Origin: an uncultured Gammaproteobacteria bacterium
GTDB lineage: Bacteria; Pseudomonadota; Gammaproteobacteria; CAKMZV01
Length of the DNA: 36,755 nucleotides
Direction of reading: 5' to 3'
Assembly: GCA_929200535.1 (NCBI GenBank)
Contig: CAKMZV010000007.1
Location: forward strand, 1-36,755
Shown piece after piece: positions 8,918-17,509 of the stretch. Within the stretch, counting starts at the first letter, position 1. Each line of letters begins with the position of its first letter. The notes beneath the pieces are model-generated. The model was given only the letters and a program-made list of their open reading frames with translations. It was not told the DNA's origin and did no database searches. A program made the position numbers and the translations under genes.

Positions 8918-9988
8918 ATGCAAGTATCAAAAAAGAAAGGGAAAGTGCTTGATGATGCGATTAAACATTGGCGTAAAACCGATGTCATATCAAAATCCGA
9001 GAGTAGTAAACTTAAGGCGTCATACGAGGTTGTTTCCTTTGATTGGCGACGTTTAGCAAAATACTCATTTCAGTTAGCGATTGCTTGCATTATTATTTCA
9101 GTAGCCTCTATACTGTTTGATCAATGGCTTATTGAATTATTGGAAAAGCTATTTAATGAAGCAGATTCAATCAAATGTATTGGTTTTGCTATTCTATCGG
9201 TTGGGCTATATGCCATTGGTGTTAGAAGAAAAAACCAACAGCCAAATAAAGTGTATAGTAATGAGGCAACATTTTTCTTAGGGGTACTTGCTACAGCGGC
9301 ATCGATTGCTTTTTTAGGGAAAATGATGGATACAGGATCCGGACACTTTTCATTATTGTTATTACTTGCTGCTATTATTTATGCATTCTTGGGCTTATGG
9401 TTTTCCTCAAAATTAGTGTGGCTTTTTGCATTACTTTCATTGGGCGGTTGGTTCGGTGCTGAAACTGGATATGCTTCTGGTTGGGGTGCTTACTACCTGA
9501 GTATGAATTACCCCTTACGATTCGTATTTTTCGGATTAGCCTTAATCCTTTTTGGTTCATACACATTTAATTATTGGAAAGCGAGGCGTGATTTTTTAAG
9601 CACAACCAAAGCAGTTGGGTTGCTTTATCTATTTATCGCTCTCTGGCTTATGTCCATTTTTGGTAACTATGGTGATATTGATATATGGAAAACAGCAAAG
9701 CAAATTGAGTTATTTCATTGGTCAATACTATTTGCGGTGGCTGCAATTGGCTCCATATATCATGGTATAAAATACAATGATGGAATGACCAGAGGATTTG
9801 GTCTTACATTTATTTTTATCAATCTTTATACACGTTTCTTTGAATACTTTTGGGAAAGCATACATAAAGCAATTTTCTTTGCATTACTTGCGTTAAGCTT
9901 CTGGTATCTCGGCACTAAGGCTGAAAAAATATGGCAGCTGAGTTTAGTGAAAAATTTAACACGCCCAAAAAGTGCTCGGACTAAGTGA
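8918..9988 (+). CDS. DUF2157-like integral membrane protein
   Basis: A 356-residue inner-membrane protein. A basic, soluble N-terminal stretch (about 1-45, with the D.I.KWR..D.IS...S.KL.A.Y pattern) precedes about eight to ten hydrophobic helices spread evenly to residue 340. This layout and the N-terminal pattern match DUF2157 predicted membrane proteins. Family members often neighbour a GDYXXLXXL-motif protein; here the next gene is instead a small exported protein, so the usual partner seems absent. Function is unknown. No Shine-Dalgarno is seen. The gene begins 18 nt after the HicB-like remnant and ends 45 nt before the next ORF. Confidence 0.75.
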   Translation: MQVSKKKGKVLDDAIKHWRKTDVISKSESSKLKASYEVVSFDWRRLAKYSFQLAIACIIISVASILFDQWLIELLEKLFNEADSIKCIGFAILSVGLYAIGVRRKNQQPNKVYSNEATFFLGVLATAASIAFLGKMMDTGSGHFSLLLLLAAIIYAFLGLWFSSKLVWLFALLSLGGWFGAETGYASGWGAYYLSMNYPLRFVFFGLALILFGSYTFNYWKARRDFLSTTKAVGLLYLFIALWLMSIFGNYGDIDIWKTAKQIELFHWSILFAVAAIGSIYHGIKYNDGMTRGFGLTFIFINLYTRFFEYFWESIHKAIFFALLALSFWYLGTKAEKIWQLSLVKNLTRPKSARTK

Positions 9989-10033
9989 GAAATCTCAATT
10001 ACGTTAAAAAAATCATTATTAATACTTGAATCA

Positions 10034-10486
10034 ATGAGAATCTATTTTATTATTTTGGGAGTAATTATGAGCGGCTTTTCAATTGCTGCAGAAGTCAAGG
10101 TGAATCCAGGGAAATATTTTGATTATTACCATATTGAGTTCGAATTAAAGCCAGGTGAATATACGGTAAATCATAACTATGGATTTAGTTCAAAAGGGCA
10201 ATTTGAGATATTTATTCCTAAAGAAAAATTTCCAATTTCAGCACCTAATTGCAGTAAAAATATAATTGTTAGAATGCCAGCTTCATTGAACTTGCCAGTA
10301 GATAAAAAGGCAGTGGAAAAAAAGAGGAAGTTGTTTGACGCTTTATCCAAATCAGAACCCAAGCGGATTATCATCGAATTAAATCCGTATTTTAAGATAA
10401 TTAGTAAGAATCCGTTAGACTTTGAGTTGCAATACTGCAATGTATTCTTTAGGCAAAAGAACGACAAATATTATGACCATCTATAA
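10034..10486 (+). CDS. Small exported hypothetical protein
   Basis: This 150-residue protein has a typical signal peptide (MRIYFIILGVIMSGFSIAAE) with likely cleavage after the AA near residue 19. The mature part of about 130 residues is rich in beta-type patterns (KPGEYTVNHNYGFSSKGQFEIFIP) and has two cysteines, in SAPNCSKN and LQYCNVFF, which could form a disulfide in the periplasm. A basic helical segment (DKKAVEKKRKLFDALSKSEPKR) lies between them. I do not recognise a family. It follows the DUF2157 gene by 45 nt and may be co-transcribed. It precedes the giant PAN-domain gene by about 200 nt. Confidence 0.65.
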   Translation: MRIYFIILGVIMSGFSIAAEVKVNPGKYFDYYHIEFELKPGEYTVNHNYGFSSKGQFEIFIPKEKFPISAPNCSKNIIVRMPASLNLPVDKKAVEKKRKLFDALSKSEPKRIIIELNPYFKIISKNPLDFELQYCNVFFRQKNDKYYDHL

Positions 10487-10573
10487 TTAAATTGTCATTG
10501 ATATGAGGTATTATTTATTGCAAAAGTACTTAAATAATTGGGGTCGAAGTAAAATTAAATTCATTTAACTAAT

Positions 10574-10608
10574 ATTTCTTCCTTAACTAAGAAATAATCC
10601 ATTATAAT
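10574..10608 (+). promoter_or_regulatory. Candidate promoter with overlapping operator for the giant gene
   Basis: TATAAT at 10603-10608 lies 76 nt before the giant gene's ATG. A perfect 7-bp inverted repeat, ATTTCTT (10574-10580) and AAGAAAT (10589-10595), sits where the -35 and spacer would be. This arrangement could be a regulator site controlling the gene. No good -35 hexamer is visible, so confidence is low. Confidence 0.35.
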
Positions 10609-10684
10609 GAGTATTTTTACTATAGAGGTTTTTTTATATAAAATAATCTCAAAAAGAGTATTATATTTAAAATAAAAATTTAGC

Positions 10685-13600
10685 ATGGCTCAACAGATGG
10701 ATACAAAATTGATTTATAATGACGGTAATATTGCTTTAAAGGACAACAATCATCGTTTTTCTTGGGGGGCATTCGTCAATCCCATGATAATATTTTTCTT
10801 GTTTTTTTTCTTAATGGCTTCTTCGGATAAAGTGGCTTCTTCGGAGCAAGAAAAGTCATCAACTTCATTGTCAACTGTGGACGAGTTAATGAGGCTCTCA
10901 ATATTAAGAATGCCTGCAACAATTTTTTATCCGGAATTTTTATATACCGTATTGAAAGAGAATAATCGGATTGGCTTGCTCACCTACGATGGTTTGACAC
11001 CTTTTAATTCTGAGATTAGTCAGATTGATTATAGTCGGCTTACTATTTTGGAATGTGGTCCCAAGAAAGGGTCCATTACCAATGACAAGGCAGGTTATGT
11101 GAACTATCAAGATCAGTTTGGTGTGTCGGGTTATGGAGATGAGGCTTTTCCTTGTCGCATTGCTCGTAATGCGAATTATCAGTGGTTTACTGGGGATGAG
11201 TTGGGTGAAAATATATGGTATTCTCGCAATGAAAATAATGATATTCAATGTTTGTCTTTTGATGGTCGTAATTGTCTCATGAGGGACAATCCTTTAGAGA
11301 TAGATAAAACTATTCTTTATGAGGATGTTGATTTTCCAGGAAATGATATTTTATCAGGGAGGGGCAATATTCAGCCTAATGTTGGTGCTTGTGTAGCTTC
11401 GTGTTTGTTAAATAGTCAATGTAATTCAATTTCTTATGTCTCAAGTAGGCAAGAGTGTTGGATAAAAAAACGAGGTAAAGTCGCTAAAATGGTAACGAGA
11501 AAGGGAATTGTTTCTGCGTTCATTGTTCGAGATGAGGCGATTCATCAATTTGATATTTATCCAGGTAGAAATTTGACAGGTAGCAATTTTGTACAAGGAA
11601 GAGATAATATTCAGCCCACTCAAGAAGCTTGTGCAAGCTCTTGTTTGGCGGACAAACGATGTTCTGTTTGGAGTTATATCCCGGCAACAGCAATACGATA
11701 CAGTGGTTATTGCTTTCTCAAGAATTTTTCCAACAGAAAAACCCTTAATTTTATTGACTTCGGAGACAAAAAAGCCACAAAAAATGCTGTTACAGGTGTA
11801 AGAAAAGGATGGTTTGAAGGAAGGGAAATTGTTGATCAAGCTAGTGCTTTTGATATTTATCCAGATAGCAATTTGACAGGTAACAATTTTGTACACGGAA
11901 GAGATAATATTCAACCAACTCAACAGGCTTGTGCAAATTCGTGCTTATCGCACAAGGAGTGTACCGTTTGGGCTTATTTTTTAAAATCATCAAAACGCTA
12001 CAAAGGTTATTGTTTTCTCAAAAACTTTTCGAGTGCGTATGATTTAGGGGAAATGGCAGATTATAAAAATCTCACTATAGGGGTGAAAAAAAGTTTATTT
12101 TCAAAAAAAGATATTGTTAAAGGCTGGAGTGCTCAAGCATTGGGAGTTTTAGGTGATTTGTATCGATATGATAATCCTTATACAAAAGATACTGAGTATT
12201 TTAAACTTGTTGCCACTCGTAATGGTTTTTTTAAAGGTAGCGAAGGCAATTATGGATACTTTCCTACCAACAAAACAAGTAATGATTATTGGAAATTTAT
12301 GGGACCTCATAAATGGGATGGTAACAGCAAAAAAGGTGTTGTAGGTGATATTTACCGATACGATAATCCTTATACACAAGATACTGAGTATTTTAAGCTC
12401 TTGAAGAGTACTTATTGGTATTTCCCTACCAATAAAAAAAGTAATTATTATTGGAAGTTTATGGGACCTCATAAATGGGATGGTAACAGCAAAAAAGGTG
12501 TTGTAGGTGATATTTACCGATACAAGAATCCTTATACAAAAGATACTGAGTATTTTAAGCTATTGAAGAGTACTTATTGGTATTTCCCTACCAATAAAAA
12601 AAATAATCATCATTGGAAATATATCTCTACTAATATAGAAGATGCTTGGGAAGAAATAATTTATGATAAGCATCAAAAGGAAAAAAGTGAAAACTTAAAA
12701 AGAAAAGTATTTAGCTCTTACCGAACAAGCGATCAACTTAGGGAGGATTTGACGAAAGTCGCTGCAGTCTATCTCGAGTATTCGGAAAACGATGATGTGT
12801 ACCTACCTTCTGCTAATACAGTTTCAATGGGTAAAAGAGTGTCCATTAAGGTTCAAAAATCAGGTTCTCCAAGAGACGTTTATTATAATGGTGAAAATAT
12901 GAGGCTGTTTGGTGGAGAGCAGGTGACTTTTATTGCAGCAGGAAAGCTATGGATGAGAAAGGAGGTGAAGATTAACGAAAATATTGAAGCTTTGATTGCT
13001 GCTGTTCCTGTTGTTTGTCAATCTATTAATTATAGTGATATGACACACTGGTGTACTAAAGTGCGTTCTCAAATTGAATCGTTTCATCGTAATAATATGT
13101 CAGGCTCTATTCGTAATAAGGAAGATTTTTTAGCCTCTATCTCTTCGATAAAAGAAGGGCATGAAAAGATAAAAAAAGAAACAATAAAAGATATAGATGA
13201 TAAGTATCTTAAATTAATCAACAAAAAACTTATTGAAATCGATCTCCTCTATAAACCAAAATACGAAGATGTTAGTGATGACTATGATAGCAAAAAAAAG
13301 GATGAGGATGCTTGGTGTCATTGGTTATCGATTCTATGGGGAGCGGGAGCTGTTGCCTGTGCGATAGTATCTTCTCAAGCTGATGATTTAAAGGAGGCAA
13401 GAGATGACTTGAAGAAGGAATGGGAAGATAAAAAGCGTTCCGCTAAAGCTGGTTATCTTGCTCAAGCGGAGGAAGAGAAGTTAGTTATTAACAGCAAGGC
13501 GTCAAGTATGGATTATACTCATTTAGAGGCTTTGATTAAAGAGGAAAAAAGTACTCTTAAAGAGTTGAAAAAACTCAAAGTGGCTTATGATAAAGATGCG

Positions 13601-15910
13601 GATATAAAACATAAAGCTTATCTTGCTGCCATGAAAAAATATCGGAAAGATAGCGAGTTTGAAACGATGTTGTTGACAGGGGCAGAAGCAGTTCCTTTAC
13701 TCGGTCCAGAGGTCAAACACATTGCGGATTATGTTGCCGACCCTTCTGCTTTAAATTTTCGTAGAATGTTGTTGGGGACTTTTGGACCTGTTGGTGAAGC
13801 TTTGGAAGGAGGAATAGAGTTGGCAACAGGGGAAGGCGGCTTTGATTCTGGTAAGTTGAAGTTGCTTGAAGATGTATTAACTGATTTGACTTCTCCTAGT
13901 CCTGATTCGTTCGGTAAAAGACTTGAAAAAGTTATGGCGGATACGCTTAAAGATTTGGGTGATATAACCATTGGCAGTTTGAGACAAGCCGGATTATGGT
14001 CTGATCATCCGGGGACAAATCTACCGATGAGTTTAGAATACGAAGATGTTGTAGAGTTGCGTGCACAATCAGAACGATATGAGTATGATCCATGGCAAGA
14101 TATGAATACTGACTCAGGTAAATCATTTCAGGATACATTTGGGTTTGATGATCAAGAAAAATTAACGCGTTACATTTCGCATAAGATAGAGGGTAATATG
14201 CCTAAAAATGAAGAATTACAAGACTATCTTGAGGTGACGGCTTTTTACCAAAAGCTCACGACGATTTTTACGCATAGTTTTGGTGAAAATTATGCCGAAA
14301 TAGTAAAACACAGTAAAAAGTATAAACATTTGACACAAAATCAAGTTAACCTTGAACTTTATAAAGTCATTCGAGATTCAGCCTATTACGATTATCGAGT
14401 TCCTCACTGGGTTACATCGAAAGTTATTGGACACAGACCTGCGGGTTTGCTTTATGATAATGAGCATTCAGTGATAGTCTACAATTCAGGTTTGTTAGAT
14501 TCTAGTAATGATCTTGGTAAATTTTATTTTGAAGAATTAGGTCATATGGTCAATTGGTGGCGTTGCAAAATTTTTGATGTGTCCCTCTCTCTATGTTCTG
14601 TACATGGTGATGCAGGTGCTCGTTTTCGTGATGCTATTTTTGTTAAAGAAAAAGGGGGCGATGGTCAATCATATCAATCAATATTGGCAGGTTTATCATC
14701 TCATAGTGAGGTAGATAAGACCACGGTTCTTTTCAAAAATGGGAAAACTGGTCAGTTTGAGGGTTGGCCCGACTATTATACATTGGGTGATCATGTTTCT
14801 GGCGGTGCAAGTGTAGGATGGAGTACGCGTATGGGTGTTCTTCTTGGACAAGAGGGAGGAGGCTTATTAGATCAAGAGTTTGATATTGATCTTGATATTT
14901 CTTGGCCGACTGCAACAAAACGAGGAGAGCCATGGAAGGTGGCTACGTGTAAAACAGGTAAATGTTATTGTAAGACAGATGAAGAGACGAATTGTAATGT
15001 CCCTACCATGTGGTTATCACTTAGTTTTAGAGATAGTATTGATTTGAATCTTGGAAAAGCACCAAAATTAAAGAACTCAAAAGCTATTCAATCAGGAACC
15101 GAACTTATGCTAGATTTGATTAGGTATCATGGTGGGAAATTACCTTTTCAATTGAAATCGGTTCATAGTGAGGAGTGGGAATTTTTGCCTGAGTACAATA
15201 TTTATTTTAAAAAATTCCTTACAAGTGCTATAGCTCAATTGGATATATTAGGTATGTTTAAGGGACTTAAGGAATCAGCTCATAATGTTCAAGCTGTGGC
15301 AGGTGCAACTCTTGGTGGAAGTTTTTTAGTGGAAATAGCAACAAAAGATAAGGCTGATTTTGCTGGCTGGCTAGCTGGTGATATTACTTCAGCAATTGCT
15401 GGATGTGCTGGTGGTTTTGTATTGGGTGCAGTTTCAGGACAAGATCCGGTTTTGATGTGCCATGCGTTTTCTGATTTAGCAGAAATTGTGGAAACCGCTT
15501 TTCAGTCATTAGATAAAAAACCGACCAGTATATTTGGTTCAGATGTTGCCTTGTTTTTACCAACTATTGATTATTACTATTCTAAGAATGGGTTGGTAGG
15601 CAGAAAATATAATAAGTATAGAGTAAGCAATCCAGACGGTACTCCAGCTGGTACTCCAGCTGGTACTCCAAATAACAATCCACAGGAATATCCATGGTAC
15701 ACAGGTACTGATGAAGTCGCTGGTGGTCCAGGCATTGAGCGAGTTCAAACACGTACTGAAAAAATAGGACAAGCCTTTAAGAACTTGAAATCAAGAAGTT
15801 TTGCTCCGATTGCTTTGATACGCTTGTATGTTAACTTTCCTATTAAACGAAAAATAGTTCGCTCGGGTGAATATAACCTTCCTGTTGCGATTACTGCGAC
15901 AGGAGGCTAA
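10685..15910 (+). CDS. Giant PAN-domain multidomain surface or secreted protein
   Basis: A 1741-residue protein. A hydrophobic segment near residues 29-46 (NPMIIFFLFFFLMASS) can act as signal anchor or export signal. Three PAN/Apple-like modules follow at about 212-285, 289-372 and 389-470, each with a GR(D/G)NIQP start, a C..SCL...C core and, in modules 2 and 3, a GYCFLKNFS strand. Residues 490-654 hold three aromatic repeats (GD(I/L)YRY.NPYT.DTEYFKL...YFPTNK..N..W). A charged coiled-coil-rich centre (about 690-1000) contains a hydrophobic patch near 877-900. An EELGH motif at 1283-1287, followed by GDAGARF, recalls EE(I/L)GH...GDEG patterns in large secreted proteins. More Gly/Ala-rich hydrophobic segments lie near 1562-1590, then a GTPA repeat near 1651. 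PAN modules bind proteins or glycans, so adhesion or toxin-like activity is inferred, not shown. No close relative is recognised over the whole length. Confidence 0.75.
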   Translation: MAQQMDTKLIYNDGNIALKDNNHRFSWGAFVNPMIIFFLFFFLMASSDKVASSEQEKSSTSLSTVDELMRLSILRMPATIFYPEFLYTVLKENNRIGLLTYDGLTPFNSEISQIDYSRLTILECGPKKGSITNDKAGYVNYQDQFGVSGYGDEAFPCRIARNANYQWFTGDELGENIWYSRNENNDIQCLSFDGRNCLMRDNPLEIDKTILYEDVDFPGNDILSGRGNIQPNVGACVASCLLNSQCNSISYVSSRQECWIKKRGKVAKMVTRKGIVSAFIVRDEAIHQFDIYPGRNLTGSNFVQGRDNIQPTQEACASSCLADKRCSVWSYIPATAIRYSGYCFLKNFSNRKTLNFIDFGDKKATKNAVTGVRKGWFEGREIVDQASAFDIYPDSNLTGNNFVHGRDNIQPTQQACANSCLSHKECTVWAYFLKSSKRYKGYCFLKNFSSAYDLGEMADYKNLTIGVKKSLFSKKDIVKGWSAQALGVLGDLYRYDNPYTKDTEYFKLVATRNGFFKGSEGNYGYFPTNKTSNDYWKFMGPHKWDGNSKKGVVGDIYRYDNPYTQDTEYFKLLKSTYWYFPTNKKSNYYWKFMGPHKWDGNSKKGVVGDIYRYKNPYTKDTEYFKLLKSTYWYFPTNKKNNHHWKYISTNIEDAWEEIIYDKHQKEKSENLKRKVFSSYRTSDQLREDLTKVAAVYLEYSENDDVYLPSANTVSMGKRVSIKVQKSGSPRDVYYNGENMRLFGGEQVTFIAAGKLWMRKEVKINENIEALIAAVPVVCQSINYSDMTHWCTKVRSQIESFHRNNMSGSIRNKEDFLASISSIKEGHEKIKKETIKDIDDKYLKLINKKLIEIDLLYKPKYEDVSDDYDSKKKDEDAWCHWLSILWGAGAVACAIVSSQADDLKEARDDLKKEWEDKKRSAKAGYLAQAEEEKLVINSKASSMDYTHLEALIKEEKSTLKELKKLKVAYDKDADIKHKAYLAAMKKYRKDSEFETMLLTGAEAVPLLGPEVKHIADYVADPSALNFRRMLLGTFGPVGEALEGGIELATGEGGFDSGKLKLLEDVLTDLTSPSPDSFGKRLEKVMADTLKDLGDITIGSLRQAGLWSDHPGTNLPMSLEYEDVVELRAQSERYEYDPWQDMNTDSGKSFQDTFGFDDQEKLTRYISHKIEGNMPKNEELQDYLEVTAFYQKLTTIFTHSFGENYAEIVKHSKKYKHLTQNQVNLELYKVIRDSAYYDYRVPHWVTSKVIGHRPAGLLYDNEHSVIVYNSGLLDSSNDLGKFYFEELGHMVNWWRCKIFDVSLSLCSVHGDAGARFRDAIFVKEKGGDGQSYQSILAGLSSHSEVDKTTVLFKNGKTGQFEGWPDYYTLGDHVSGGASVGWSTRMGVLLGQEGGGLLDQEFDIDLDISWPTATKRGEPWKVATCKTGKCYCKTDEETNCNVPTMWLSLSFRDSIDLNLGKAPKLKNSKAIQSGTELMLDLIRYHGGKLPFQLKSVHSEEWEFLPEYNIYFKKFLTSAIAQLDILGMFKGLKESAHNVQAVAGATLGGSFLVEIATKDKADFAGWLAGDITSAIAGCAGGFVLGAVSGQDPVLMCHAFSDLAEIVETAFQSLDKKPTSIFGSDVALFLPTIDYYYSKNGLVGRKYNKYRVSNPDGTPAGTPAGTPNNNPQEYPWYTGTDEVAGGPGIERVQTRTEKIGQAFKNLKSRSFAPIALIRLYVNFPIKRKIVRSGEYNLPVAITATGG
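12152..12646 (+). repeat. Three tandem aromatic repeats inside the giant gene
   Basis: Units start at 12152, 12344 and 12506. Units 2 and 3 have an exact 162-nt (54-codon) period and are nearly identical in DNA, including TTTATGGGACCTCATAAATG at 12296 and a near-copy at 12458. Unit 1 is about ten codons longer and more divergent. The DNA-level identity points to recent expansion and possible length variation. Confidence 0.85.
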
Positions 15911-15961
15911 ATAGTTAATAGTCTGTCCAGACTTCTCAGCTCAGTAACCTTAGTTGTAATC

Positions 15962-15984
15962 ACAAGTCAAGTATTATGACTTGT
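15962..15984. terminator. Hairpin between convergent genes
   Basis: ACAAGTCA (15962-15969) and TGACTTGT (15977-15984) form a perfect 8-bp stem with a 7-nt loop, 51 nt past the giant gene's stop and before the convergent gene at 16071. A TGAGGTTTTTGT segment follows about 13 nt later. It may serve as a bidirectional terminator, although the T-tract is not adjacent to the stem. Confidence 0.4.
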
Positions 15985-16070
15985 CAATTGTTAGGATGAG
16001 GTTTTTGTGTATAGCGAGTATCAGTTAGTAGAGGCACCAACAGTAAGAATGCTATCGATAAATTATTATT

Positions 16071-17009
16071 CTATGAAACAACCCAGCGTTCCATAGTAGG
16101 GAAACGTTGTAGGAGTTGAGTGAAAATGAAGCAGAGAAATAGTCCAATGGTGAGTCGGAATAGCAGGACAATCCATAGGGTTGAGCCAACCAGAAGCATT
16201 AATAGGGAGTCTTCAATTAGGGCGTGGTTTAGGTTGAGGATGGTGAGAACAACACAGCCTTCTTTTTTGCTAATGCGTTTGTTTTTGACATCGCTGATTA
16301 GGAAAGCGGCTCCGTAGCTAATGCCAAGAAACATACCGATTAGGGTGGTGTTTGCGGTTTTTTCACTGAGGTTGAAGATTTTTAATAGTGGAGTTAAACC
16401 AATATGTAGGTATTTTTCTATGCCTATTTTTTTAATGAGATGCATCATCGTACTTAGGGTAAGAATAATTAGATAAATCTTAGTAAATAAATAGATTTGT
16501 TCTATTAACCATTCTGTTAGGGTTTGTGATAATGGTGTGGGTTGTAGGTAGAGGGTTGCCGTTTCGGTGAATAGTGAAAAATAGTCGAGAATAACAAAGC
16601 ATAACCAGCCCATAAAGTAGGCATTGGCAAAGCGCCAGATTGTGCTAAAAATGGCATTGGCTCCACTTTTATGGGCAACAATTACTTCAACGAGCATACT
16701 ATGTGCTACCAACATCATTAGGCAGAGGGTGCTGACTTGGGCAATGTTAAGCGGCTCTTGATCCCATAGGGTGATTAGCACTATAAGCCCGGTGTATAAG
16801 TTGCCAAGGAGTGCGGATGCCCAAACAATGGCAGTGTAGCCTGGCAATCCAACAAGTTGCATTGTGCCTTCTAAAAGCGAGGCGATGTGCTCAATAATTC
16901 CAAAAGGCTCAAGAATCTTAAGAGCGACTATGATGGGGATAAGGATTTTACATAGCCCCCAGAAGATGCTGAGGGAATTGGTAAAAATCTGTTGTAGGGA
17001 ATTTTTCAA
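16071..17009 (-). CDS. Nucleoside-recognition (Gate) domain membrane protein
   Basis: A 312-residue multi-pass inner-membrane protein with about eight hydrophobic helices. Two Gate-type halves are visible: the first around FWGLCKILIPIIVALKILEP and GNLYTGL, the second around LLKIFNLSEKTANTTLIGMFLGISYGAAFL. The pattern of an Asn/Thr-rich turn plus G...YGAA fits the nucleoside-recognition/SpmA-like family. Members are linked to nucleoside or small-molecule transport, but the substrate here is unknown. The best start is TTG at 17009, since no in-frame ATG lies upstream before hisE. It is 17 nt downstream of hisE and probably co-transcribed. Confidence 0.8.
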   Translation of the reverse strand: MKNSLQQIFTNSLSIFWGLCKILIPIIVALKILEPFGIIEHIASLLEGTMQLVGLPGYTAIVWASALLGNLYTGLIVLITLWDQEPLNIAQVSTLCLMMLVAHSMLVEVIVAHKSGANAIFSTIWRFANAYFMGWLCFVILDYFSLFTETATLYLQPTPLSQTLTEWLIEQIYLFTKIYLIILTLSTMMHLIKKIGIEKYLHIGLTPLLKIFNLSEKTANTTLIGMFLGISYGAAFLISDVKNKRISKKEGCVVLTILNLNHALIEDSLLMLLVGSTLWIVLLFRLTIGLFLCFIFTQLLQRFPTMERWVVS

Positions 17010-17026
17010 AGATATTAAGCGTAGGC

Positions 17027-17425
17027 TTATTTAGATCGAGCGTTTTTTTCAGCCAGTCCGCTGGTGCCGAAACGTTTGGTTGCCTCTGTCAGTACTTGCG
17101 TGACATCGCCTCCATAGTAAGTGAGGAGCACCATACAGTGAAACCATAAATCGGTAATTTCATTCACAAGTTCTTGCTGGCTTGGGGCATCTCCTTTGTG
17201 CTCACAATCTTTTGCTGCCATTAGAATTTCACCTGCTTCTTCAATCACTTTTTTCCCCATTTTATTTAACCCTTCTCGATAGAGTTGTTCGACATAGGAT
17301 TGCCCTGGTTTTAGTTCCGCTGTACTTTGATTTTTTTGCAGGGCATTAAGGCGCTCATTCAAGGTTTTTTGTACCTCAAGGAGGATGTTTTTTTCATTGA
17401 TTTCAGTCGGATTTTTTACTGGCAT
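17027..17425 (-). CDS. hisE: Phosphoribosyl-ATP diphosphatase
   Basis: This enzyme hydrolyses phosphoribosyl-ATP to phosphoribosyl-AMP, the second step of histidine synthesis, in the cytoplasm. The 132-residue protein has the all-alpha MazG-like core: SYVEQLYREGLNKMGKKVIEEAGEILMAAKD, then ELVNEITDLWFHCMVLL, containing the metal-binding EE..E and E..D residues, and the ending GTSGLAEKNA typical of HisE. An extra N-terminal segment of about 40 residues precedes the core. No other his gene is in the window. It is followed after 17 nt by the Gate membrane protein and lies divergently from sufB with 84 nt between. Confidence 0.93.
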   Translation of the reverse strand: MPVKNPTEINEKNILLEVQKTLNERLNALQKNQSTAELKPGQSYVEQLYREGLNKMGKKVIEEAGEILMAAKDCEHKGDAPSQQELVNEITDLWFHCMVLLTYYGGDVTQVLTEATKRFGTSGLAEKNARSK

Positions 17426-17509
17426 AGTGTCGGTTAGAAAAAGCGATTAGTTAGGTTGTATGGTAAAATTATTGTTTAGTTTTTTAATTTTAATAGATAT
17501 TTAGATTTG

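Noticed and set aside
14531-14545. Canonical HExxH zinc protease in the giant protein
   Set aside because: The motif is EELGH, so the first His is absent; only a possible variant site is reported.
15557-15772. 71-codon minus-strand frame with repeated WSTSWS
   Set aside because: It is the reverse strand of the GTPA repeat in the giant gene, so the repetition is a by-product.
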